Below, piece after piece: positions 1 through 9,933 of a DNA stretch of 25,757 nucleotides. Positions within the stretch are counted from its first letter, which is position 1, and the number at the start of each line of letters is the position of its first letter. Source of the DNA: Schoenoplectus triqueter (taxonomy: Eukaryota; Streptophyta; Magnoliopsida; Poales; Cyperaceae); the NCBI GenBank assembly GCA_964058805.1, contig CAXKVV010001415.1:1-25757 (forward strand). Direction: 5' to 3'. The position numbers and the translations under genes were made by a program. The notes beneath the pieces were generated by a model, which had not been told where the DNA came from, did not search any database, and saw nothing but the letters and a program-made list of their open reading frames with translations.

Positions 1-875
1 CGCTTTTTTCTTTTGTTATTAATAAAAAATCGGTAACTAGGTCCATGAATAAATCTTAAATAAAATGTTTTGCAGATTAAATAAATGTAATATATTGAAA
101 AACTTAACGGTGGAATAAAACAAATACAGAATGTTTACATATTTTTCTCATTATTTATTTAGTGCAAGTTCGTAAGAACGCACTCGTTATACGCTTTTTA
201 AGGGAAGTTTCTAATATATTACGTAATGAAATTTGATTCTCGGTTTTTGTTAAAAAGTTATGTTGCAATCAATACTCCGCAAAATTTTCTTGGCTAGCGA
301 TTAGCATCGTAAAATATAGACCAGGTCCACCCAAATTATTTCCCGTCTCAACTATTGACATGATTTTCACGCAAGCTTAATAACTAATAAGACCAGCAAA
401 CACAAAAACAAGTGAAATGGGAAATACATCATAAGTTCATAACCCGCTCTAACCCACAGAAATTGAATGCTCCAGTTGAAACCACATTGCAGTATACTTG
501 GGAAAGAACGATTATTATAACCTTATATTCATTCTGTTCTACAGAATAAAATAAAATAGAGAATAATAGAGACAACAGAGAGAGAAAAAAGTGGACTTTT
601 TGTTCTCGCTTTCCATGGTTGAAGCTTTTACAGAAAACAATGGAGGAGGAAGAAGATGGGAAAGAGAAACCCAATTGAAAGGAGAGCTCTCCAGTTAGTG
701 GCTTAGTGCTAGAACAGGATAATACAAAGAAGCACCCGATCAAAACCCCAACACTTGTTTCCTCTTTTGAGCAGACTAACCTGCTTTTTTTCCCTCCCCT
801 TTTTATCCTCTTACAATTCTTCTATCTTTTTCGATTTTCACTTCGTTAGTGTAAAACACTTCATAAACCGTCACC
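1..875 (+). promoter_or_regulatory. 5' flank and presumed promoter/5' UTR of the CHUP1-like gene
   Basis: AT-rich non-coding DNA upstream of the start codon at 876. I see no convincing coding region. A weak TATA-like stretch lies near 519-530 and an A-rich/GA-rich tract at about 543-600; pyrimidine-rich sequence at 756-830 resembles a plant 5' leader. The transcription start cannot be fixed. A short hairpin (GTGC/GCAC outer arms, GTTC/GAAC inner arms) lies at 162-183. The start codon has a good context (A at -3, G at +4). Confidence 0.4.
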
Positions 876-3800
876 ATGGAATTGGAACAATTTGTTACGG
901 CTGGGGCGGCTGTTGCATTCTCAGTTGCTGGATATTTGATGTCAAATCAACGATCAAGGCCAAAAACTACTCTTCGCACAACTCGATCAGGTAATTTATT
1001 TATTTTTTAGGAATCATAATAACAAGGTTTTAAAAAATACTTAAAAGTTATTTGTTTCAGTACCTCTCCAGAACAATAGATGGAGTATATAATTGTTTGC
1101 AAAATAATTTGTCTATTGTCCGCATTTATTTATAAATTTTGACAATATTAAGAATAATACCTAATTTATATATGTATCATTTGCAGAATTCGTGAATATT
1201 TTTGGTTTAAGTTCTAAAATATTAGTATTATTAATATATTATTTTCAATATAAAAAATATTTTTCCAAAATAAAAATATTTTAATATAAACAATATTTAT
1301 ATTATACTTCGAATTATGAACTTTATACCTCATCAAATTACCAAATTCTGAACTTCTTTTGGATGCCCATATTCCAAATTTGGTACAATATTGCAGACTT
1401 TTTTTTTGGTGGTGGGGGGTAATCAAAGGACCATGCTAATTATATCATACCAAATAGAAGGATTCAATTTTGGATTTTGTTCCTCATATGATGATGGGTA
1501 ATGTACCAATGGAGTGTAAAAGCATCACAACTGCAGACAAACACCAGGGATCAAATCTGCATGCTCATGGCTTTTTCTTTTTTAGCTGTGAAATTTGAAC
1601 TACAGAAAGTAAAGACTCTAGAAAAGTAACCAATCATATTTTGCACAAACATGCATCACTGTAATTTCAGATGTGTACCATCCGGTAACTGCCACTACAT
1701 GCTATCTATAATTAATCACTCTCATCAATTGATCCAAATTATTTGAATTCATGTGCCCTTTTTTCTCTACTCTTTGGGCAGAATCGGACTTGAAAAAGAT
1801 GGGAGCTAATTCAGCATTACCGAAATACTCAGGAGCTGCAATGGAAGCAGAAGCAGCTTCTGCATTACATAATTCTGAGGGCTCTGGTTCCGCGGTCCCG
1901 ACAAACTGTACTAGAGGCTTTAGAAGAGGACTTGACACCATAAGCACTGTATGTTACTCATAATTAATTTCATATTATAATAACTTGATCATATGTAAAA
2001 TGATCATGTTGCACATGGTAATTGAGTTTTGTTTGAATATACGAGTATTTTTGCTAGAGAAGAACTGCTCATGATAATGGCAAACCAGAAATAACAAAGT
2101 ATTCTTTGTTTAATTCAATAGTTAAATTCTTGGTTTGTCCCTCTTTTGCTAGAATTGCTTGCCACCATTTGAGATGAAGTTTTTCTCTAAATAATGTTTG
2201 CTATTTACGATTGAACAAGATAATCATGTACCTTTTTTTTTGCTTGAAGGATGAAGCTCATTCAAATATACTCCAGCGAACATCCCTCGCCCTGCCATCT
2301 CTTCCCACCCTGTTAGAAGATCCAAAAGAACTAGAAGAAGAACAGGAGAAAGGAAACAATAGAGAAAGTGAATCCAAGAGAAAAATCAAAACAGAGGACA
2401 GCAATTTGGAGAAAGAAAAAGAGATAAAGTGTGACGAAATGCTAAGTGATAAATTATTGAACTCTCTGTTTCCAACAAATACAGTGCAACCCAAAGTAGA
2501 AAATGAAGTGGAATTTGAACAACAGAAAACAAACAGTCTAGAGAAAGAGAAGGAGATCAAACACAATGATAAATTAGCTCATAAGTTTCTCAAGAGAAAA
2601 GAGGAAACTAAAACAAACAAACAACCCCACTCTATCTTTCCATCAATGGCAGGACAGCCTAAAAAGGAACCAGGAACAAGACTTGAGCAAGAGAAGACCA
2701 GTTCTATGGTGAAAAATCAGGCGGTCGATTGGTCACACACAGTTCGGGAGTTGCTTGAGGAAGATGAATCAGAGGAAGAGGAAGAGATTAAGTGTATCCA
2801 TATTTTGCCTCAAACATTGCTAGAAACAAAAGGAGAATCCATTTGTATCCCTCGATCACGATATAATGCACCAAAAGTTGCACAAGAGGAAACTGATGAC
2901 TTAGAGAAAGAAAAGGAGATCGAGCAACTCCGTGCACTAGCTGAGACATTACTAGAAAGAGAGCGCAATCTAGAAGTGCAAATGTTAGAGTACTATGGTC
3001 TGAAGGAACAGGAGGAGGCTATGAATGAAATGGAGAATCTGTTAAAGACAAACTCTACTGAGGCCAAGTTTCTATCACTCAAGGTAGAGTCTTTACAGGA
3101 GGAGAATGAGAGGCTCAAGAATCAAATTCTGGAGTTGGAGAAGGTGACAAACAAGCTTGATAGAAATAAGGAGAAGATTAAGATGCTTAAGAAGAGGTTT
3201 GTCTAATTATATCCAGATTCTCAACCAGAGCCTTTTCGTTTAGTTAAATTACATCATTTCGTTTTTCATGTGGAAACAAACTCAAGTACAAAACCAGAAT
3301 AAAACATAAAACCATCAAAATGCAGATTTTTAAGTAGTGCTGTTCTCTTAAAAACATAAAAACAGACAAATTGAAAAATTTTCCAGTCCCCCTACATCTA
3401 ATGAAGTATTAATCATCAGTACCGTGCAAGAACATTAATCTTACAATCATGGATATTAAAAGTCATTAAAATTGTATAAAAAATAAGATTAAACTAAAAT
3501 GAAATTAATATATAATCAGGTTGAGATCTGAGGATGACAATGCAAAGGAGAAGATAGCATTGCTGCGAGAAAGCATAGAAACACTTGCAGATAAGGAGGA
3601 CAAAAGTGCAGCAGATTATGAGGAAATTGAACAGAAGCTTGAACGGGTGAAGCAAGTGGAAGAGGAAGTCAATGAGTTGAAAATGCTCAATGCTAGGCTT
3701 GAAGAGGAGAACTCTGGATTGGCTCACCGACTAGAAAATGTGCAATTTGTCGCTTCTAGCACTATGAGAGGCCCTGGGGTAATGATATATTTTCAAATTG

Positions 3801-4681
3801 GTAGTATTTTGCTTCATAGAATTGGGGATCTTTTAAATATGAAAATATTTAAAGATTATTGTGTTGAATACTTTTCTCCTATAGTTGGTTTATGACATGT
3901 AGCATCGAAACTAACCACTTCATGTTTTACTTCTTTAGTTATTGTTAAGCGACTCACTATTTCTGGGGTCCATGTCTTTCAGGAACAAGTATTAGAAGAA
4001 GCGACACGCCTGAGGGAAATGAATGAGAAATTGGAACAGGAAATTGCTCAACTCAGAAATGACCATTATTTAAGTGTAGAAGAAGTTGTTTACCTCAGAT
4101 GGCTCAATACATGCCTTCACCATGAACTGAAAAATTACAACTCTTCTAAAAGCAAAGGGCTTGCAAGTGAGCTAAACAAGAGCCCAAGCTATCATTCGAA
4201 AGAGAAGGTCAAGCAACTCTTAAAAGAATACTCCAACCTAGGCATTGACATAAATGAAGCAAGCCTTGTGGACCTCGATTTTGATTTCTCATCTCAGGCA
4301 CCTTCAGCATTCGCTAGCCCGAGACATGAACAAGGCAAGCATTCAAAACACAAGACCAGCAAAATTCTTGGAAAGATAAAGAAAATTGTGACAAGGAAAG
4401 CACATTCAAATGTTGATAAAGATAGAGACAAAGATGGAATATCTTCATTTGCATCAGAGAATGCTAGTGTTTCTTACTCGGATGAAAGTCCCCCCTTGAG
4501 AAGCATAATGGCAGTTGAGAGATTCCCTCGATCTGAGAAACACTCAAGAGCTTCTCTTAATATTGCAAGGTCCAGAAGTATCGAACCAGATACAGCTAGA
4601 TCAAGTAGTGACATCGGGTTTCTGGATGTTCGCAGGGGAGAACCAAGGAGATACCATGCGCTCCATCTTGGTAACTCATAG
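876..4681 (+). CDS. CHUP1-like coiled-coil protein with N-terminal membrane anchor (5 coding exons, 728 aa)
   Basis: Coding exons are 876-990, 1782-1948, 2250-3196, 3520-3778 and 3983-4681. All introns are GT-AG, and the sum is 2187 nt, exactly 729 codons with the TAG stop. Residues 6-22 form a hydrophobic segment followed by basic residues, the arrangement that in Arabidopsis CHUP1 anchors the protein in the chloroplast outer envelope. The middle (about 95-510) is highly charged coiled coil with the CHUP1-type block ERERNLEVQMLEYYGLKEQE (about 330-349). Residues 527-545 contain EEVVYLRWLN, the family hallmark. The C-terminal ~180 residues are basic and Ser-rich and end at RRYHALHLGNS. There is no proline-rich stretch and no C-terminal actin-interacting domain, both present in canonical CHUP1 (~1000 aa), so this looks like the short CHUP1-like branch. 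A role in organelle or cytoskeleton positioning is inference. Family assignment is secure; orthology is not. Confidence 0.88.
2445..3180 (+). repeat. Degenerate internal repeats in the coiled-coil exon of the CHUP1-like gene
   Basis: Within exon 3 the motif LEKEKEI occurs at residues 147-153, 191-197 and 312-318, with a degenerate copy (EEEEEIK) at about 269-275. The first two copies each continue with D-K-L, K-x-L, an FP pair, QPK-x-E and LEQ/FEQ-x-K-T-S spacing, and repeat after about 44 residues. The third and fourth are also about 43 residues apart. The last copy runs into the conserved ERERNLEVQMLEYYGLKEQE block. This looks like duplication of an acidic linker followed by drift. The alignment was done by eye. 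Confidence 0.55.
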
Positions 4682-4797
4682 GAAGATATTTATAATCGGG
4701 AAAGAGAGGAGAAAAAAAAGCTTGCACTTGCTCTCAAAACCAACCAGCAAAAGTTAACTTGATGTATTTTCAATTTTACTCCTATATGTAGTAGGGT
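4682..4797 (+). other. 3' flank / presumed 3' UTR of the CHUP1-like gene
   Basis: Short unique stretch between the TAG stop and the first base resembling the terminus of the hAT-type relic. No AATAAA lies within it; A-rich, AATAAA-like sequence occurs only inside the relic (about 4845-4870). The native transcript may therefore end in transposon-derived sequence. Confidence 0.35.
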
Positions 4798-4855
4798 CAG
4801 AGATGGAGGCAGACTTTTGAACAATGAGGGTCAAATACATAAAAATAAAAAATGT
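4798..4855 (-). mobile_element. Probable 3' terminus of a hAT-superfamily transposon relic
   Basis: The sequence starting CAGAGATGGAGGCAGACTTT, followed by GAACAATGAGGGTCAAATA, resembles the subterminal CAGAGGCGGA...TTTTGAAC...GGGTCAAA pattern common at the ends of plant hAT elements with TTF/DUF4371-type transposases. It sits about 120 bp beyond the stop codon of the relic transposase, in the expected orientation. I did not find a matching inverted terminus upstream of the transposase (7640-8228), so the 5' end appears lost or diverged. Confidence 0.5.
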
Positions 4856-4975
4856 AAAGCTAATAAATATTCATAATTTCAACAATTATTAAGTTTGTAT
4901 AATCCAAAAATATCCTACCTCCAAAAAATATATTTTTTTATTGAGCAACAACTAAAAGATATAATGATTTACATA

Positions 4976-7640
4976 TTAAATTTCACATTCATTTTCACTC
5001 AACTGTATTCTTCGAGTTCTCATTTTCTGAAAACAACGTAAGATTACACTATCACTTACTCTCTCAAATATCTCTTTCTCAACATAAGTAATTAAGCAAT
5101 CATTCATTCATTGATCACACATTTTATTTTGCATATTATCTTTGATAAAATTCATTGCGGAAAATACTCTCTCCATCGAAGCTGTTGCTATGGATAAAAT
5201 CAATGCCAACTTTAGTAAAAAAAAAAAAACTTGAGGATGTGCTCTATGCTTGATAATTTGCACCATAACCTTAGCTAGTTCACTTACAGCATTCAAATTG
5301 AAAAAAATATCAATTGCACGCACATCACCAATAAAATTCTTTAGTTGATTCGAAAGAGCTAGAAGACTAATATTAGAAAATTCTTTAGGATAGAATGAAG
5401 CAAACTTTATCAACTTTTATTTGTCAAAAGCTCGAAATGAATCTTTTAGATTCAAACAAGTCACGCAAAAAAGAAGCTCTGAGTTTACATCATCAAATCT
5501 ATCATTGAGCTCTTATAGTTGCATGTCCATGATGACACAAAATATATTTACTTTGTACCAATGAAGATGAGTAATGTGAGGAGCTTTACGCGCTGATTTT
5601 CTTTGAAGAATAAATCTATCTTCCATATTGGGTATGTTGATATCATACTTCATGTAAAATAAAGACACATCTTCAAATAAGCATGATCATTCATCATCTC
5701 TCATAGTTTGCAAGCGGTCCTTTGCAACTTTAACAAGAAACATTATATTTTTAATGTCTTGATATTTCTTTTGTAGAGCTAAAGAGAACTCATCATTATT
5801 TTTAGCACATTTTTCATCAAGTGCAAAAGAAAAATAAAATCAAAGTCTTGCAACAACTTTACAAGTCGATTCGCTTCAACCTTTGTCTCTTGCTTTGACC
5901 TACTTTTTCAATAATTTCAAGCACCTTAATGATACAAGAGAATGTAGAAATCATGTTCAAAGCACTCCCATAGTGAGATCACAATGAGTGTCACCCTATT
6001 TTCTAGGACCGAGCTCTTGATTCAATCCTTTTCCGGTTTGAAGATTGTTGTGATTTAATTCTTCTATATTTTTCATAGTCTACTTTTCTCGGAATAAATC
6101 TCGACGTATTGCTGAACCTCTAATAATGTTCCAATATTGACTGAGTACAAAAAAATCAATCAGCCTCCTCGTTATGCCTTGCTACATAAATGAGTGTTCA
6201 TTGAAGTTGATGGGCAAAGCAATGAATGTAATGTGCTAAAGAGTTTTCTCTCAATATCAAGCTTTTCAAATCATAAAATGAGCCACGCATGTTACTTGCA
6301 TCATCATAGTCTTGTCTTCGCACTCTTGACAAACTTAAATTGAGACTAGAAAGTAAGGATGATATTGCTTCTGTAGGCTATGTTTGGTAATAACAATTTC
6401 TTCCAGAATAGAGTGGAAGAAAATTCTTCTCGAAGAAATCTTATTTTATCTAATTTTAAAATTTTATAAAGATGTTTGGTATAAATATTTAAAAAGAAAT
6501 AAATCTTCCACTTTCTTTCTTCTTCACTCTTCCGGAAGATCCGATCTTCCACTAATTTGGTGGAAGAAAATATGTTCCCTACTTTCATCTTATTCCACAA
6601 ATATTTGGTACTTTTTCTTCTGGAATAAAGTTTCTTCCACTTAATTCCAGAATAAAACCAGGTGCTAAACACAACTTTAAGAGACAAAACAATTGTATCA
6701 ATGACATGGACAATCCCAACAAATCGCTCCAAGACAAGTCCCCTCTTATCCACATACCGCAGAAGAACTGTCATTTTCTCTTTATCTGAAACATCACAAG
6801 ATTCATCCACCAAAATACCAAACAAATCATCTCCAACATCATTGATTATGGCTTTTAATACTTCTTTAGCTGAGGCATTAGCAATATTTTTTTGGGTCTC
6901 AGGACAAATAATTTGTAAGTTTCTCGGAGCATTTCTCAGAACCACTCTACTCATCTCTTCATTTGCTTTAGAGTAAACACCTAGGAACTCAAAAAAGTTT
7001 TCCTTATTATGAGAATCTTCGATTCTCTGATTTATCGTGTCCCCGAAAAGGTAACCCTTGACGGAGCAATAACCTAGATGTGGTGATTAACACCTTCATT
7101 CGCAAGCAATAGTCACGTTTTGATTGCTCATTTTGCTTACAAAGTAAAGTTTAAATTAATAGTTTCTTTTTGTACAAAGTATTACACTTCTTCATGGCTT
7201 GCTTATGAAAGCTATTAGGTCCACCGACATGTCTAAGTAATTTATCCTTCTTATTCTAACTTTTAAACCTTTAGTTATGAAAGCATCACCGCCTTTTTTA
7301 CTCTCATTAAACAAATAACCACATAGACAATATGCTCCTCCATCATGTTCACTATATTCTAACCAACTTTCAAACTCTTTAAACCAACTCGGATTGAACT
7401 TGCTCATTAGACCACTCATTTTGATTTGTTTAAAATCTACAGTTTTGGGGTGAGAAAGACTTTTTGTAGATAATATCTTCTAACTTCATCTCTCTCATTA
7501 GGTGGGTAATCACTAATCTTTTGTCGAAATACAGGATCATCAGGATAATTCCTTGGACAAATACGAATTCGCTTTAGTGATTGAGAAGTAGTTGCATCTT
7601 GATGAGTTCATTTCAGAAATTTCTCCACTTATCTCTTATA
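4976..7640 (-). pseudogene. hAT-superfamily transposase pseudogene (TTF-type zinc finger / DUF4371-like / hAT dimerisation)
   Basis: Read on the minus strand, recognisable blocks appear in family order. About 7610-7440: DDPVFRQKISDYPPNERDEVRRYYLQK. 7419-7192: a TTF-type finger region (FNPSWFKEFESWLEYS, AYCLCGYLF). About 7110-6955: LLLRQGLPFRGHDKSEN, then after a frameshift SHNKENFFEFLG. 6954-6680: the DUF4371-like core (DDLFGILVDESCDVSDKEKM, VLRYVDKRG). About 6370-6190: SSLLSSLNLSLSRVRRQDYD and DASNMRG. 5700-5415: RKSARKAPHITHLHWYKVN and ELNDRFDDVNSELL. 5413-4976: the hAT dimerisation domain (ATASMERVFSAMNFIKD, then MNDCLITYVEKEIF). Breaks include at least one frameshift, several in-frame stops (for example TGA where the family has Trp after CDQ, near 5108) and a ~297-bp insertion at 6378-6674. 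It cannot encode an active transposase. Confidence 0.85.
6378..6674. mobile_element. MITE-like insertion inside the hAT transposase pseudogene
   Basis: Transposase homology stops at LSLK on the minus strand (about 6682) and resumes at EAISSLLSS (about 6370). The ~297 bp between show no transposase homology. The ends are imperfect inverted repeats: CTATGTTTGG at the left, and TTGTGTTTAG read inward from the right (7 of 10 match). TTCCAGAATA/TGGAAGAAA motifs are repeated inward from both ends. Flanks CTGTAGG (6371-6377) and CTTTAAG (6675-6681) match at 5 of 7 positions and may be a decayed target duplication. The TGTTTGG-type ends are common in plant DNA-transposon MITEs. Superfamily is uncertain. 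Confidence 0.55.
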
Positions 7641-8204
7641 TTTGAGAAAAAAAATTATGTTAAAAAATGCACATAACAGAATAAAAGAAAGTACATCTAT
7701 CTCAAAATAATCCTTGTCATAATCAAATAACTAATTTCTAATAGTTTTTTTTCTTCTCATCTAATTTTAACTGATTTCCTAATCTCAATTAGCCTCTATC
7801 ATGTTCTTTGTCTTCATTTGCTATACAAACTACAAAGATTTTATAATCCGTGTACTAAAAGAACCACTATAAATTAAATACTTATTTGTATAGTGTATCT
7901 AGTATGTGGCATTGCTATTCTCTAGCTGATCAGATATCTCGATTAAAGAAGAAAATTTAGCGATTAGTAAAAAAGTCAATGATTAGTACCTAATTTGTCT
8001 AGTAAACCAAAGATTATAAGAAAAATAAAAAAAAAGTACCTAATTTGTCTCTTCTCTTTGGATGGTCCCCTCCTCCAAATTAGAAGCTAGTGATTAGGAA
8101 AGAGTTGAATTTAATTTGGAGTAGTATTTTTTTGTGTGTGTGAGAGAGTATTTTTTTAGGTTATGAGATAGAAAAGTTAGAACCAATAAGAAAAGAGATG
8201 GGAT
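7641..8204. other. AT-rich non-coding stretch between the hAT relic and the Copia fragment
   Basis: No coding potential seen. It probably includes the former 5' untranslated part of the hAT element. The 15-bp word GTACCTAATTTGTCT occurs twice (about 7986 and 8036), suggesting a small local duplication. A GT/GA-rich simple stretch lies at about 8132-8150. No terminal inverted repeat matching 4798-4855 was found. Confidence 0.4.
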
Positions 8205-8227
8205 AAGGGTTTAGGGTTTAGGGTTTA
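8205..8227. repeat. Interstitial telomere-like motif, three TTTAGGG units
   Basis: The plant telomere unit TTTAGGG is repeated about three times without interruption (AAGGGTTTAGGGTTTAGGGTTTA). The Copia-derived sequence follows immediately. Such short runs occur as teloboxes in promoters or as traces of break repair. Here, at the edge of transposon debris rather than at a promoter, a repair scar is the more natural reading, but this is inference. Confidence 0.7.
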
Positions 8228-9933
8228 ATCTTGTCGTGAGAATGAGACTCTTATATGGCACCATCACCTAGGTCATATAAATGAAACGCGCATTAAGAAA
8301 TTACAAGAGGTTGGACTTCTTGGTTGTTTTGACTTAGAGTCTATAGCAACATGTGAGTCGTGTTTATCGGGTAAGATGACTAAAGTATATTTTACTAAGA
8401 AAAATGAGAGGTCAAATGACTTGTTGGGACTCGTGCATAGTGATGTATGCGGTCCTATGAGTATAAGTGCTAGAGATGGATCAAGATACTTTGTCATATT
8501 TACTGATGATTTCAGTAGATATGACTATGTCTACTTAATGAGATATAAGTCTAAATCCTTTGAAAAGTTCAAGGAATTCAATGCTGAAGTTGAGAACCAA
8601 CTCGGGAAGAAGATTAAAGTATTTAGAACGTATCGAGGTGGAGAATACTTAAGCGGTAAATTTAGGGGATACCTAAAGGCACATGGAATAGTTCCACAGC
8701 TCACTCCTCCCGGGACACCTCAATGGAATAGTGTCTCTGAGAGGAGAAATAGGACCTTGTTGGACATGATTCATTCTATGATGAGTAAGGCTGAATTATC
8801 ATGCTCTTTTTGGGGATTTGCACTTGAAACTATTACATTTATGTTGAATCGTGTGCCATCTAAGTCTCTAGAAAAGACACCATATGAGTAATGGTTTGGA
8901 GGAATTTTAAATATGTCTTTTATCAAGATTTGGGGTTGTGAGGCTTACGTCAAGCAATTGATGTCTGACAAACTCAGTCCCAGGTCTGATAAGTGCATAT
9001 TCGTGGGATACTCTAAGGAAACTAAATGGTACTACTTCTACTACAAGTTTGAAAATAAGATAGTTGTTGCCAGACATGTGGTATTCTTGGAGAAAGAGTT
9101 TCTCGCAAGAGAAAGTAGTGAGAGTAATGTGCAACTTTAAGAAATTCAAATTACACTTGAGAGTGATGTTGGTGGAGACTTCACAATTCCTTCTATGGAT
9201 GCTGAGGCTAGTGGGAGTAGGACTTCCGAACTTAGTTCTCATGGTGATGAGAACGTGGTTTAAGATACGCCTCCATAAGGTGTTGTAGAAGAAGCATCTG
9301 AGCCTCATGCACTTCGCAGGTCATCAAGATCAAGTCACCCACCTGAAAGATGATTGAGACTTCATCAAGGATCGACATGTGATGCTGAGCATCCTTTGAC
9401 CTATATGGAAGCAATGGCGCGTCCCGACTCTGTAGAATGGCTTGGAGCCATGCGATCTGAGATACAGTCTATGTACGACAATCAAGTTTGGAACTTGGTT
9501 AATCTCTCTGAAGGAGCTCATTCGATTGAAAACAAATGGGTTTTCAAGCGGAAGTTGGATATGGACAGTAATTTGACTACATACAAGGCACAACTAGTTG
9601 TGAAAAGTTTCAAATAGACAAGGAGTTGAAGAGATTCAACATGCATGATTCCAAGAAAGGAAACTTGCTCATGTCACGTAGCATTAATCTCGGAAAGAAG
9701 CACCGTCCTTCGACGAATGCTGAGCTTGAGACCATGAAGAAGATACCATATGCTTTAGCAATTGGATCTATCATGTATGCTATGATTTGTACTCGCCCAA
9801 ATGTGTCATACGCTTTGAGTGTGATAAGTAGGCACCAAGCCAATCCAGATATCGCACATTGGACTGTGGTAAAAACTATTCTAAACTACTTGAGAAGGAC
9901 TAAGGATATGTTTATTGTCTATGGAGGTGATAT
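8228..9933 (+). pseudogene. Ty1/Copia retrotransposon polyprotein fragment (pre-integrase, integrase, start of RT, RT end/RNase H connection), degenerate
   Basis: The frame opens with the GAG-pre-integrase zinc-binding block (WHHHLGHINE, then CESCLSGK, 8260-8375). It continues into the integrase core (GPMSISARDGSRYFVIFTDD, GGEYLSGKF, GTPQWNSVSERRNR), then WGCEAYVKQLMSDK (about 8930) and the start of the Copia-type reverse transcriptase (WLGAMRSEIQSMYDNQVWNL, ENKWVFKRK, 9440-9610). At about 9612 it jumps, with a frame change, to DKELKRFNMHDSKKGNLLMS and CTRPNVSYALSVISRHQANP. Most of the catalytic RT, including the expected YVDD region, is therefore missing. In-frame stops lie at about 8889, 9138 and after SFK at 9615. 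No LTR, primer-binding site or polypurine tract is visible. Homology stops at YGGD (about 9933), where satellite begins. Non-functional. Confidence 0.9.

Noticed and set aside
755..994. 79-codon plus-strand frame overlapping exon 1
   Set aside because: It starts with TTG and reads the CHUP1-like first exon out of frame; the 876 start gives the hydrophobic N-terminus and splices in frame.
6384..6976. Plus-strand frames across the hAT relic
   Set aside because: They are antisense shadows of the transposase relic and of the inserted MITE-like element.
8906..9414. Minus-strand frames opposite the Copia fragment
   Set aside because: The plus strand carries clear Copia domain order here; the antisense frames have no recognisable features.
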